A stretch of 64,000 bases of DNA, taken from positions 22,367,657 to 22,431,656 of the forward strand of contig OY741280.1 in NCBI GenBank assembly GCA_963514095.1, read 5' to 3'. The position numbers and the translations under genes are program-made. This DNA comes from Eutrigla gurnardus (taxonomy: Eukaryota > Chordata > Actinopteri > Perciformes > Triglidae). Shown piece by piece: positions 20,832-34,236 of the stretch. Below the pieces are notes generated by a model, which worked only from the letters and a program-made list of their open reading frames with translations, did no database searches and was not told the origin of the DNA. Every line of letters starts with the position of its first letter. Within the stretch, counting starts at the first letter, position 1.

Positions 20832-20836
20832 CTTAC

Positions 20837-21530
20837 TCTTTTTAATGCGTAAAGGAATGCAATTTTAAATGTCTTGTGTGGAAGTACAGTATGTTTTAAA
20901 GGATGGGTGTGAAGGATGTGGTGGCATCTAGTGGCCATGTTACAGATTGCAACCAACTGAAACTTCTAGGGGGTCCGCAGAGTTACCCCCCAGAATGATT
21001 TGATCCGAAACGTTGTTTCTTACAAAAATTAAATATGTCCAAAAATACACAAATCTATGAAATATAGACTATTTGTTGAATTAAAGGAATTTCTAAAATG
21101 ATTCTACCAACACTGACATGTACATCGATAGTCCGACGTTATAATACATTTGTCTCGGGTGTTCTGCGGAGCAGTTAAAGCTGTTTTTAGTGACAGGCTG
21201 GATGTTACCGTTGACGTGCGCTAGCTCAACACCAGTTTAGCAACAGTGACTTGTGCAACTATAAGGACTGGACCAATTGTGCTGAAAACGGTCTCCACCG
21301 ACCTATATCACCTCGGGTAAGTTGGAAATGAGGTCCTATGTCCAAAATTCTGAACTTTTCCTTTAACATTCATATATGTTGTGAAATTCTGATGTAGAAT
21401 ATGTTATTTTAATGGCTGAGCATTGTATAAATACATCATTACAAAATACTGTTATTGATGGACTATAGGTTGCACTACACATTATTATTGTTTAATAAGC
21501 AACACTATTTTATATGATATGTAATAGAGG
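20837..21530. other. Non-coding with a probable dispersed fish repeat
   Basis: The stretch from about 20895 to 21365 (TGGTGGCATCTAGTGGCCAT, ATTGCAACCAACTGAAACTT, GGACCAATTGTGC, ending TTTTCCTTTAA) resembles repeats I know from percomorph genomes. It starts TTAAAGGA and ends TCCTTTAA. Only one copy is in the window. Confidence 0.4.
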
Positions 21531-21769
21531 GCCCCTCCACTGGGTCTCTATAGACCTTGGGGGTCCCTCCACCAGGTCTCTAAAGGCCTTGGGGGTCCCT
21601 CCACCAGGTCTTGGGGGTACCTCCACTGGGTCTCTATAGGCCTTGGGGGTCCCTCCACCGGGTCTCTAAAGGCCTTGGGGGTCCCTCCACTGATCTCTAA
21701 AGGCCTTGGGGGTCCCTCCACCAGGTCTTGTGGGTCCCTCCACCGGGTCTATAAAGACCTTGGGAGTCT
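21531..21769. repeat. 32-bp minisatellite, about 7 units with shortened forms
   Basis: The unit is GTCCCTCCACCAGGTCTCTA followed by AAGGCCTTGGGG. Several units lack the CTCTAAAGGCC part, leaving GGTCTTGGGGG. Strand asymmetry is marked (C/T then G). Confidence 0.9.
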
Positions 21770-22011
21770 GTAAACGCTACACATTCCTTTCCACGTATCG
21801 GACAGAACTGTGAGGATGAGCTGCTGAAGCTACTCACACGTTGAACAGAACAATAACAAAGACAGTAAACGCAGCATGGTCACGCATATTTGAGAAGATG
21901 AAAATGAGTCGGCTTTGACTAATGCCTCCACATGCTGTGTCATCTGTGCATTAATGTTCACCCTGTATGAAGGTTATTGGAGCTGAAAAGAGCCAGGATT
22001 TTTAATAACCG

Positions 22012-22031
22012 TGCAGCAGCAGCAGCAGCAG
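22012..22031. repeat. (GCA)n microsatellite
   Basis: Short GCA/CAG run of six to seven units within non-coding DNA. Confidence 0.9.
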
Positions 22032-24370
22032 GGGCTACTTTCAGGCAGAGAGGCCCTCCAGGCAAGGTCAGCTCTGTGGCCGCCGCTTCAACCACAGAAA
22101 CAGAATGAATTCAGAATTTCACAACGTCGTGGGGTTAATTTATACCCTCTCGGTTTAGAATAGCAGGTCCTGTGATTCACACTGAGGTCACATTGACATC
22201 AAAATCTAATCAAAAGGACCAAATGTGCAAGTTTCCAGAAGGACCGGCAATCTGAACGCAGTGGCAAGAAAAGCAGGACCTTTTTAACGACAAGAAGAAA
22301 ACGCTTCTGTTCATTCAATTCAATGAATTTTGCTCCCGAAACTGAATGTCGAGCCTTTTATGCTTTCGTTTAGCCAAACAGTTTTGACACGGCGTTCCCG
22401 GGTCCAAACCATCACGGGTCATAAATCAGTATTTATGAAGGCGTCGTAGCTGCGAGGAGCCGTATGAACATGTTAATCATCGGGTTATTAAGAGGGGACG
22501 TTTAAAGGCCTCCTGTCCTTCCTGTCGCTTGTTATTTATGACAAAACTCGTAGAATTGTATTGAACTCGCCCTGACGTGGGCGTGAACTTCTTTTCTACC
22601 ACATAGAAACAAGCTCGCAGCGTTTCTAATGTGACTTGCTTTGGTTTTTTATGTTTTTTTTAATAAAGCTCAATAATCGCTGTGGGAAATATAGTCGTCT
22701 CTGTTTCAAATTATAGTCCATATGGCAAATTCTCAAACAGCAAATTGTGAAATCCTCCAGACTGTGAAGTGTTTAATTGAACATTTGCTCCTCCAGAGGT
22801 AAGTACCCAGTCTTTTTTTCTTCTTCAAAGAATCCATTTGGCACGTTCGTGTGAAATCATGGAAAGTGCAGCAGCTGCACGGCGTGCGGTGGCATAAGAC
22901 CGTCAAACGGCGAAGACATAGAGGAGTCTTACTTGTTGGACTGAAATGAACATCGGCTTTCTAACCTCGGCGAGAGCCAAGTCCCCTCTGATGGATGATT
23001 AATGATCCCCCGGCTTTGCTTTGCCAGAATGAGGCCATCTACATGTGACTCTATCACTTAAGATGTGAAGGGCAAAGACCAATAACGTTATAAGTATCAA
23101 TGCCACCGGATCACACCCGCAGTGTGCGTTGTTAATACCCTCAATGGGTGTTTGTGTGTGTAAACCAGTATGACTCAATTAAAACATCCATTCACCAATT
23201 ATACTAATGATCTTTATGTTAATTGTGCTTCATAATAAAAAGATATAGTGGAGTGGAGATAAGGTGATCCTTGAGACTGGAATTCTCCATTACTCCACCA
23301 ATAAAATCCTCCTCCTCGGAGGCGCTTTTTTTCTTTTCCCAAATGCAATTTAAAAAATTTTTTAAAAAATTTGCAGATGACACCCTGGTGTTATTTATTG
23401 TCACATTTCGCCATCAGAGAAGGGAAAAGTATCACAATCATTAATAACAGCACTGCTGTGAACATGATTTGTTTTTGTTTTTTAGTGATGTGCTGCATTC
23501 ATTGATGCGAGAGAATCCATTAAAGACATAGTCTCATGTATAGTTCATGCTTTCTCTCCCTGCTTCGTCTCTCTCTCCTCTGCTTCTTGCCCAAGTGTGT
23601 GGCATAGGCTATATATTCTATTATAAAGGCATATTTCCCAGAGAAATAGCATGAATGGATATGAAACGACCCGTGTCCGTCGTCTGACTCCGGTAATTGG
23701 TTTTGTCTTCTTATTTCCTCTTTGTGTGTTGCGTGCACACAGCCGGCTGCCACTCAGCTTTATTCTCAGGTGATCCAATGAGTTTCCTCGGAATCTGGTA
23801 AACATGTCCCACCTAGACTGGGTGAGGAAGGGTGAGGGTGGGTGAGGATGGGTGACAAAGGAGATTAAAAATAAACAAACCTTGACGGGGGAGACGATAA
23901 ATATGAGATGTGGGAGGGAACAGAATTTTTGTTTCATTTATGGAAATCATTCAAAAAAATCCTGGCTTTTCATTTCCTGCTGATGAAGCAACATCCTTGA
24001 ATGTGAGAGATTTTCCAGGCGTTGATTCTCGGCGTGGATCCCAGCTCCCGTGTCACTTTCCAGGTCGGACATCCGTCGCCGAGCGGAGGAGAGGGAAAGT
24101 CTTTGATCACCACGGCTGGGAGATAAATGATGCATACGCCTGCACCATCAATTATTCCTCCCGTCCCTCCAACCTGTTGTGCTGAATGATCTTCAACGCC
24201 ACCATGTATATTATGTATATTATGTATATTTATACATGCATAGTAGTACAGCAAACAATCTGTCTCGCCCATCACGGAGCCCAAACTTTCTCTCGCTTGT
24301 CACTGAAACTCTTTTTCACTCCTGACATCTGTGTTGGCTTTCCATCTTGTCCGTAAATTGAATCTCACAT

Positions 24371-24383
24371 CCCCCCCCCCCCC
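24371..24383. repeat. C13 homopolymer
   Basis: Uninterrupted C run; a similar run lies at 24509-24523. Confidence 0.9.
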
Positions 24384-27300
24384 TCCACTCCTCCCAGCTC
24401 TCAATCTGTAAAAATGAAAGACACACATTGAATCCACAAACAAGACTGAAACTAAAACACCTCAAGGATGAATTTCTTGTCCTGTGGTGCAGCAAATTGT
24501 TGTTGTATCCCCCCCCCCCCCCCTCCCCGTATCTCACTCCTCGAGGGTGTATTACCCATAATTAATAAACATGAAGCAGAGCGATTTCATTTTTATTTTC
24601 TTCATTATGATTCCTAATTGTATGTTTACGCTCTGAAATGCAGCCGTATAGACGGAGCGAGGAGGAGAAATGTATCATTCATAGCAGACGGAGGAAAAAC
24701 CAATCCCAGCATGCAGCAGGTCTGCCCATCTCAATAAGTGCTGTGAATTATACATTTCACTCACACCCCCGCCATACATCAGGTTTTGGATGCCTCCAGA
24801 CACACATCCATTCCAGCGGTGACACCGAATCACACCAGCGTTACAAAGTGGAGACAAGTCGGTCGATGCCAAAATAACCCCATTTCAGGGATAAAATTCA
24901 GAATTCAAGATGTGTATTTCACACACAGTACAAATAAAGTTCACGCTGAGCAATGAAATTCTTATTTTTGCCTTCACACAGGGAAAATATGAAAATAATA
25001 CAAATATAAAACTAAAAGGTATAAAAATATGTACAAAAGAAAAAAAAGTATTCAGTCTGTAGCTATTTTTAGAGCTCAGAGGAGATATGGATATAAATAT
25101 AAAAGGATAAAGTGCATATGAATAGAAAAACAGCAGCTGCAGCTCCACACCAACGGGATTAAAGCCACATTTACAACATTGAACACACCAGGAAGCCTCA
25201 TGAACACGCCGTCGAGCTCCATCATATCCACGCCAGACCTATAGTGTAAAGAGATGCAGGCCAATCAGAATCAACAACAACAAATCACTTCCTGTTGCCT
25301 TCAAAACGGTAAACATGGACACTTTTGTTTTCAGAAATGAATATATATGTGTTTTTTTTTTCCCTACGTGTAAACGCGGTCTAAGTTTCACGTTGTTTAT
25401 CCAACGTTTTGATAGCCAATGAGATTTTATTGGGTTCAGGGGGTTGGGGATGCAGAGGGGGGGGGGATTTAGCGCTTTGACAAAGTAGAAGTGCAGGACG
25501 GGGGTACAGCTGTGGCGCCTGAGGATGCAGCCGGGGCTGATGGGAAAGCACTGAGGCAGAGAGAGAGAATGGACGTCCCTCTTCACTGCTCCGTAAACCA
25601 GGCCGATGCAAATGACTTATATCACAATTCATCCAATCAGTGGAGTGATTGTGTTTCTAATAAGTTGGACTGAGGGAGTTTAAAACCGTCGTATTATCGA
25701 CAGAAACCTCTCCTGTGTGCATATCTGTAAACAGACGCAGCATAAAAGCTGCTTCCTGCTCGCCGGAGAAGAAAACGCCGCCCACTTCAGCGTCGCTCTG
25801 AGACCGCCGTCCTCAAACCAAAAGACTATTTTCTCGCTGCCAGTCACGCTGGGATAGCACTTCAAAAAGGTCCGCCAAGGTTGCAAGAAGAAAGATGTAG
25901 TCGAGCGCCTCCTTTGTCGCCCCTGACAACGCGTATAACCTTGCCATCTCCCATCATTCCAAACGGGCAGATGTGTGCGCCGCATGCAGAAACCAACTCA
26001 ACGTCGGATTTGTCACTTCGGGGGGGCGGGAAAGGTCATCGGGAGCCGTCTGTTATCTGGGTCTTTATCGTAAGTGACAATGACATCAAGCTGAGTAAAC
26101 GATGGAGGAGGCGTCGTTTTTAACTTATGGAAGAGGGTTTTTTTCTGCAACCGAGGGATCGATTGTTTGATGTAAGAACAGACTTTCGGAGTTCTTGAAA
26201 CGGGAGACAAATGTAGGTCGCACATGACAATCTTGCAAATTCAGATCATTAATTCATTATTGTGATGTAAGGAGGAGGGGGGGGGGGGGGCTGCTTTTGC
26301 AGTTGTGTCTGGATGCATAATTAATCAGCAGCACTGAAGCACTGGTGGGAGATCTCCAACTAATGAGAGACAAAGAATAAACACTATTGGAATGGAGGGG
26401 ATGGAGGTGGAAGCATCTCGCCCTGCAGAGTGTAAAATGTATTTTTCAGGCACTTTTTATTTGCGAGCCGAAGTCTCGTGTTCTTCCAGCGAAAAAGTCA
26501 AGCAGCGTGACGACATTACACGGTTGGAGGGCATTGCTGCCGCTGAAATATGCAGGTAGACGGGAAGAAAAGGTCCAGAAGTAAAGCACATTCTTCATCC
26601 CGTCACCATGTAACACAACAGAGAATGAACAGGCTTCTTTCTTTTGCTGCCATATGCTAAAGATAAAGCTATTTTTAGTCTGTCGGATCAATGTAACGCT
26701 GAAAAGAGAAAAAAAATCAATGGCCTGCGTTCTCTCACAGAACACACTTTATTGATCCGCTGCTCGACGTCTGAGATGTAAAAATGACGATCCGACGTTA
26801 AAGAGGTATCTGAAGCTCGCCAAAAACTGTTTTTGATTTCACATGTTTGGTGCTAGTTCCCTGAAGACGGACGGCCGGGGATGAGAACCCGCGGTGGGAA
26901 CTCCCCCTACTACAGATGTGGGGAATTAAGAGATAAACCGAGTAGAAATAATCCAATTATCTCTAATGGGCATGCCTTTGATGGAAGCATCGGAGGAGGA
27001 AGAGCCTGACACCTCCAAGGTGAGTGTCGGACGTACAACAACATTCTCATGGAGTAAGAAGGCAGATTTCTTTTACTAGTTTCTCAAGTTTTGTGGCGTC
27101 GTTGCATCAGAACAAAGCCGTGACAACTTTGTACCCGAATCTTCTGTAAATACCAAAACCTAGAACTCTTTGGCTCAGATTGATTCATTTGAAATAGTAA
27201 ACTGGTTTACATTTGGAGTTAACAGGTCTAATGTTATGTTTAGTACAACAGGTCCCGAACCTTTTCAAGCTACGACCCCCCAGAACAATCAACCCAGTCC

Positions 27301-28944
27301 AGGTTTTATGGATTTTTGATGAGTTCCCGTGTCCTGCTGCAAATCTGCCGTCAGAAAAAGGTCATGTGCACGCTCGCTTCGACTCTCGGAAACACACTTT
27401 TTTCTCCAGAACCATCTGGTAAAGCGATCTATCCCTATCCTTGAGGGTCCCGACCCCCCAGAAGATTTCAGGTATTTGATTCTGCTTTTGGGGCAATCCA
27501 TCAAAGACACAAATATCAACCCCACGGTGGCGCTAGAGGGAAAGGTGGAAGGTGGAGTGACCACCAAGGTGATAAGGGTTCATCTTCTGGAAACCATGAA
27601 TATGAAGCCAAACCAGCCGATGGTTGTCGTAGCGACTTAGTGTGAGTGAAGACGTTACAAAGACTTCACTTCCCATGAATAATTCAATAGAACGCGTACC
27701 TTTTCCTTTCTCAGACACAAAACTCCAAATCTTAATGGATGGTTTTATTCAGGGTTTTTTTTTTTCTGTTGTCAACAACTGCCAAAAGCAAAAAATGAGT
27801 CCATCACTCAATATTTTACAACTTTCCTCCACAATGTGCAATATTTATCCGACATGAATCTTTAAAAACTAGTTAAAAAATCATCTTTAATTGACTAAAT
27901 TAAATCAAACATGGATAAATGCTATACATACAGTTCTGAGGGACTATTTGCTGTGGATGTATACGCGTTTGGTGAACTAAGGAGTATTTATTATCTGCAG
28001 CAGTGATCGATGTGTGTGTTGGTTGTGATGAAGGACAATGCAACAATGTGGTGTATTGATGTGTTTTTAATGTTTTTTGGGGAACAATGGAGATCTATGG
28101 TGCACAAATGTCAGGCTTTGCATCAACTTTTGGGACTCGTTGACGTGAGTAACCTTGAGTCTTCCATCATTCTGTCCTGCTGAACCCTCATTGAATAGAA
28201 ATGCTCCTCTAGTCTGGATCGGTGCAGGTTTTTCAGATCCTGTTAGGTGGGAGGTAGTCCCGCTGACAGACGAGTCCAAACCCATTATGATCAGCAGCCG
28301 TCAGGTACGATCCCCTCTGTAAGGCTATTAGAGACAGCAGGAGTCACACGGGGGTGATGCACACATCATTAACTTCCATGCAAATCCCATCTGTGGGAAC
28401 ATAAACCGGCACCTCCTCACCGACTACTGCACTTATTTTAAAGGAGATTCTCAAAACCCCTTCAGATGGAAAAAACGCTTCGACATCTCCCAACAATATC
28501 CAGCGCTTCCCCTCATTGCCGGACAACGCGATGGTCATTACCTGCAGTAATCCCGCCGTTAAACCGTTTGCTGAAAGCCTCCTCCGTGTTAGCGGTTTGG
28601 TTTAAAGGGGATGAGGAGGGGATCAAGCGGGAAAAAGACCGTTTTCTTTTCTCCGCTGTGTTTCATCCTCCAGAGTCCTGCTCACAAAGCACTTTATAAC
28701 TTATTCATATTCAATTAATTTAATACAAAACTGATGGTTTGATAATGTGTAGCGTGAGAGAGAATCAGCAGATGTCTAGTGACTCCAAATGAGTGTCCGT
28801 TAGATGGTTGCGTTAGCCATATTCAACTTTATATGATGTTAACATGTTAATCTTGTGTTTGGCTTCTCTCAGCTGTAATTATGGCCCATAAACAAATGAT
28901 CAAGTTGAGGCATTGTTCAGTTAAAAAAAATACAGCAAGTCTGT

Positions 28945-29012
28945 AAAGGGACTTGAACTCTGGTGTCCTGCATGAAGGTCCGATACGCTACATGACCATC
29001 TACCTACAACCT
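28945..29012 (-). repeat. tRNA-like (SINE head or tRNA pseudogene) fragment
   Basis: On the minus strand GTTCAAGTC (28950-28958) fits the Pol III B-box consensus GWTCRANNC. It is preceded by CGGACCTTCATGCAGGACAC, which resembles an anticodon-arm region. The A-box is weak and no complete cloverleaf can be drawn, so a working tRNA is unlikely. Confidence 0.35.
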
Positions 29013-30158
29013 CCACTTTGTTGCTCGCTACATGAAGACATATGACCTTCTGGATCGACACAAACCCTGAATCTGCCATGACAACGCCAAGAAAAAAAGC
29101 ATTTTGGTAAAAATATGTTGTTTTTTTACATCACAAAACCTTCTGTTTCACCAGAAAACAAGTTTATCCTGAATCCAACCAAAAGCTCAAGTCAATACAA
29201 TGTTTATTTCCCTCACAGACTCTGTTTCAGGCTCAATTATGAGATGAACAATTCAAACTATTCAATCTCGTCTTTTGTAAACACGACACAAGATTTACAA
29301 GAGGAATGATTTATCGATGTGTTTTCACTCGAACGTAATCACTGTGTTTAGTTAATTCATTACTCATCCATGCTTTTTTTTTAAAAAAACGTCCCTGCCA
29401 CTTCATATTTTAAAGCCCTCTTGAGCTTTGTCTTAAATTGAGTGTTGTGACTCGTCGATGTCGGGGCTGCAAAGATAAAAAACAGAAAAAGACAAGCCTG
29501 GCATATCATGATGAAACGAAAAGCTCTCAAGTGCACTGAGAGGATTGAAAGCTTTTTTTCTATGCTTGTCGTGTTCTGGGTTAGAAGTGCCAAATAAAAT
29601 ACTGAAAAAAATAAATTAAAAAAAAGACATCCCGCCTTAAAACGCTCGCTCTCTCGATGCATCTCCCAAAAGAAAAAGGCACTTCAAATTAAAAAAACAG
29701 GACAGACACGAGCGTGGCAGCCGGGGACAAAGACAAATGCCAGAAAGAGTTTGTTAATCGATACGTCGGCCTTTTGTCTCCTCGGCAGACAGACGCTGCA
29801 GTAAAACCCACATTACTGTCGCCGCGGCGACGCCGATGACACGTCTTTAATTCAAAGTCGCCATGAAAGAGTGCAGCTAAAGTGCCAGCTCCTCTTTGAA
29901 TGTTAATAGTGGAGATCCACACTGGGCTGTTTTAAAAGTCCTCGGGTCCTCGGCGGGAGGCGAGTGTCGGCCTCCCAAGCGTACGACGAGTCAAACACAC
30001 TTTGAAGTTTGTGGCAATTCTGAAAAAAGAAATAAAGAAGAAGCCTGTTATTACCTCGGCAACACCGCTGCACGCCGGCTCAGATGTTCAGAGTCGGCTG
30101 GGAAAAAAGAAAGAAAGAAATCTGGTCCTAGATTCCCCACAAAGTTGTTTTGATCCTC

Positions 30159-30227
<69 letters not shown>

Positions 30228-31139
30228 CATGATAATTTAACACATATTTTATTTAAATATTAATTTTTCTTTACAAACGTACTCAAATTTATCTTCTTAC
30301 ACATTTGACACCTGAGTTAAAACTCACTTTCAATGTCCGACACTGACTCAAGTGACATCACTCGAGGTGGCCGATCAGATTGCACGTAGGTCTGGGAGAT
30401 AATTCAATACGACAGCGTATCGACTTTTAATGCATCATCATTTTGTGACATTAAATTAATTAAATGATTAAATACTTTTCATCATCAAGTATGTTCACGT
30501 CATAGAAATATAAAAGAAAAGTGGTTTTTCAAATAGACAGTTTAGTTATTGAATTTCCAGAGAACATGCCGTCGTGATGTCATCATCCAGCTATGACAAC
30601 CATCATGGTTTAATGCGTCTCTGGTCATGTGACCCTGCTGAGGGTGCAATCAGGCACAGGTGAGCCCCATGTGAGGCTAATCAGTGCCTCCTGAAATACA
30701 GGAGTACACGGATCTGTTTCCTCAGAGGTCAGACCTGTGAGCTGCTTTAGAGGGCCGTTTAAAACTCAACAGAATGAAGCGGCTCTTTGGAATCTCCTTC
30801 TTCTCCACACCTGTGATGTCCCCACACTCCAGCAGTTTCTAAACTGGCAGTTAACAATCATCAAGATAGAATATATATTTTCTTTCATTACTGGGTATAA
30901 GATACCTCTTTACAACCCCCAAATGATCATAAACACCAAAGACATGACCTTCGTGTTCAATAGCTACGACCTTTGGAAATCAAACGATGCAGAATGAACA
31001 ACTCATCGTTGCAGGGAAGGAGGAGGTTGTCGACATGAATCAGCACAAAATGTGTTGTAATGTTCAAGATGATAATCATCTAAAAAACAGGAAGTTAAAG
31101 AAGGTCAAAAGTTACATATCTGCAGAACTAACGCCACTA
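29013..31139. other. Non-coding, nothing recognised apart from a GT run
   Basis: No supported exon; see the separate entry for the GT microsatellite at 30161-30224. Confidence 0.5.
30161..30224. repeat. (GT)32 microsatellite
   Basis: Perfect GT run preceded by CTCAG. Confidence 0.97.
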
Positions 31140-31230
31140 ACATCAGACTCAGCTGTACTTTCATGCTAACATGCTAACATGCTAACACACTTGCTTAACA
31201 TCAGCGTGGAGCTCAAAGCATCACTTTAAT
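31140..31230 (+). repeat. Dispersed repeat fragment with ATGCTAAC triplication
   Basis: Three ATGCTAAC units at about 31163-31186 are followed by a GGAGCTCAAAGCATCAC segment, related to the repeat at 10470-10565. Confidence 0.4.
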
Positions 31231-31310
31231 TACAGCCTTTTTCAACATCAAGTGCTCCCCTGAGGATAGACCTTTTTCATTTGGGAAAGAAAACAAGCTT
31301 TCCTCTAGCG

Positions 31311-31334
31311 CCCCCCCCCCCCCCCCCCCCCCCC
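31311..31334. repeat. C24 homopolymer
   Basis: Uninterrupted C run; the opposite strand is G24 and a strong G-quadruplex candidate. Confidence 0.95.
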
Positions 31335-33764
31335 ATGTCATAATCCAACAGCAGATTACCGTGGAGATTTCTTCATATTTCTTCTTATTCGTGCTCCCGA
31401 GGGGATGAATGCTTTTGATTTTAATGAGGCCATGGTCGCTTCCATCCTGAAGGACAAACATCACATTTTTAGCTCCCATTACCACGAACAGCCTGCAGAC
31501 TATTAGCAGAGGTTTTACTTCATTTTATCTTTTAACTTTCTTTTCAACCCTCGCTTTCAAATCAGTCTCTTGTAAAGTTTCCCATGAACTTTGCCCTCCT
31601 CCACAATAACACGCTAGGACGTGGCGAGTGTCACGACACGCCGATAACCCATCCGATGCCCACGCTCCGACGCCGAGGACCTTTCACAAAGAAATCAACG
31701 ACCACAAGATCAAACATGAGGGCATCGCTGAATTCATTTCCAAGAGAAGACGAACTCTACAGGCTTTTCTTCATCTTAATGCTTTTGATTCAGAGTTTGC
31801 ATCAACGAGACTCGCCTGCCTCTCATCGCTCCTCAGAAGCCATGTAACTAATTACTTTTGATTATATCTCCGGTACTCCCAATACTCGCTGCCCCTGCAA
31901 GCAGAATATAATTGGACAAAGATTTTTAAATAACAGCATCTCCCCGTGGAGAGACAGTTCTCCCCTCTTGGCAGTGGTGAATTGATAATCCGCTCGGTAA
32001 AATACTCCCGGCGTCGGCGCTCTCACGTGGAGATGTTTTGCCGAATCGGTCAAAAGGCAGAAAATTCACTCAATCCTCCAAATCTCATGCACGTCTAATC
32101 CTGATTGCCCCGTGGCTGTGACGCTACAAAAACAGCAACATGCCAATATTGCAATTAATTATATGACACAAACTTTAATTTATCTGTTTGAGGATCCACA
32201 AATCTGCCGCTGTGAGGCTCATTCGGGAAAAGTTTAGCTTCTTTTTTCCTCCACGGATGATGTAATGCTGCACTGCTATGGCAACAAAGCTTCTTTTCTT
32301 CTTTTTTTGTGCTATGTGGATCTTTTTTATCATCCCAGCTCCAGGACTGATAATTTTATTTGACTGCACTGGAAGAGAAACTTGAAGCTTGTGAGAGGAA
32401 GCAATAATGGATTCAATCCCTTACAGTTGGATTTATATAGTGAAGGAGGGGGAAGGGGAAGACACATGTTTTTGGAGAAGGGCCAAAAAAAATAAAAGGT
32501 GTGCGATCTGGAAGACGGCGAGAATGATCCGAGTAAAGACGAGTGCATGAAGCTTCCCCACCGGAGACCACAAACAAACCGCTAATCCTTCTGCAGCGTG
32601 AGATGAGATACTTTAGTTAGCCAGGTGACCTTGGCTCGATAGCCAGAGGGCTGTGCAGCCTCATGCTGGGAGATATTGCTATTTGGTGCACAGATACTGC
32701 AGTTTGAAGCCCAGCATGCATCACACTCTGTGTACATTCTATACAGTATAAAACACCTTTTTTTAAAACATATTTAATAGTGGAAATAATACATTCCCAT
32801 GTTTCCATCATTCAGAAATCAGATTTTCTCCACCATGTTTTCAAAAAGAGCCCCAGATATTGAAATGAATGAACTTACATACTTTAATGTGCCAAACAGC
32901 AGCGACTTCAACTGTGGGGAAAAAAGCTGGCGATATAAAAATCTCTTGAATACCATCAACCTCTTTTTTTTACTGCAAGTGTTCTCAATAATATATATCA
33001 GCTGTCTTGAGGATTTGGGCACACAGGGATATGTAATACCAATACATCGGCCGTTTGATATATTCCCCTGCCTCGGGACACTTTGGTCTGCATTAGTGAC
33101 TTGAGACAAGAGTAAAAAATATTGCCTCGGCTTCTAATCTATGATGTCTAATGGCAAAATAAAATGATGAAAGTGCTGACTGAAGAGCTGCACTGATTTC
33201 TCTGGCGAACGCACTTCCTAATTCACAGCTGATGGATGTAATACAAAAAATAAATAAAAAAAAGTGGTTTGAAGTTACAAATCCTGACAGGAAAATCACC
33301 ACAAAATCTATCTTGCATTCATTGTTAATTGAACATCTCCAGGCCAGCATTTGGAGAGAATTGTTAATGTTCACAGTATTGATTGGCCCGTACTGGGCCT
33401 TTAGAGTAACGGTGGCAGCGCTGAACAAAGTGCACCAAATCCAATCTTGCCCCCTCCTTTTTTTTCTTTTTTTTTGTAATTACAACCTGACATTTTCCCT
33501 CTACATTAAGATTTCATGACCCGGGGACAGAGGCATGCCACGGAAAAACAAATCAGCCGAGGCTGTCAATCGAAGAACCCGATAATCTAAATTCCAACAA
33601 CTTTTTGGGGAAAGTAACCTCCAAAGCATGCAGTAAGTCTTCACCGACATGTTCACACAACTATCCAGTCAGATAGCTTAGCAACTACAGCATGATGATG
33701 GTACAGAAGATTGGGAGACTGCAGGGCCGAGGACCACATACCCTGCCCTTCACCCCAAACGTTG
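31335..33764. other. Non-coding with candidate conserved blocks
   Basis: No exon recognised. The stretches 31600-31870, 32800-33110 and 33290-33440 are non-repetitive, of even composition, and open on more than one frame or strand without protein features. That is how conserved non-coding elements often look. Conservation itself cannot be seen from one sequence. Confidence 0.35.
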
Positions 33765-34236
33765 CATTACCCCTGCTGGCCACCAGGGGGCCACTCCTCT
33801 CTGGTTGTATAGAAGTCTATGAGAAAATGGTCCTACTTCTCTCTTGATGTATTATCTCAGTAAACATTGTAAACATGAGTTTATGGTCTCTATCTCTAGT
33901 TTCAAGTCTTCTTCAATCCAGCATGATGTTCATTTAGTACATTATGGTCCATTTAGAGTCCACCAGACCAGGAAGCAGGGGATGCTTTAGGGGGTGGGGC
34001 TTAGCTGCTGATTGACAGGTCCATTTAGAGTCCAGCAGACCAGAAAGCAGGGGATGCTTTAGGGGGTGGGGCTTAGCTGCTGATTGACAGGTCCATTTAG
34101 AGTCCAGCAGACCAGAAAGCAGGGGATGCTTAAGGGGGTGGGGCTTAGCTGCTGATTGACAGGTCCATTTAGAGTCCACCAGACCAGAAAGCAGGGGATG
34201 TTTTAGGGGGCGAGGCTTACCTGCTGATTGACAGGG
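33765..34236 (-). repeat. Dispersed fish repeat, copy B, with internal 72-bp minisatellite
   Basis: Reverse complement of the family at 8395-9290. It runs from the GGCCACCAGGGGG end through TATAGAAGTCTATGAGAAAA and ATGTTCATTTAGTACATTAT. Here the 70-bp segment is single and the segment next to it is amplified instead. Confidence 0.8.
33946..34234 (-). repeat. 72-bp minisatellite, 4 copies, inside dispersed repeat copy B
   Basis: Units start GGTCCATTTAGAGTCCA at 33946, 34018, 34090 and 34162 and end GCTGATTGACA. The equivalent sequence in copy A (about 8405-8478) is present once. Confidence 0.96.

Larger units (their letters stand above)
21770..28920. other. Non-coding, no gene recognised
   Basis: Seven kilobases without a supportable exon. 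It holds (GCA)n at 22012-22031, a 10-bp GGGTGAGGAT-type run at 23819-23857, C runs at 24371-24383 and 24509-24523, a TGTATATTA triplet repeat near 24204-24232, and G runs near 25456 and 26277. Frames such as 23545-23937 or 24316-24537 (minus) show no family features. Confidence 0.45.

Noticed and set aside
28945..29012. Functional tRNA gene on the minus strand
   Set aside because: The B-box is good, but no acceptor stem or convincing A-box can be drawn; more likely a SINE or pseudogene fragment.
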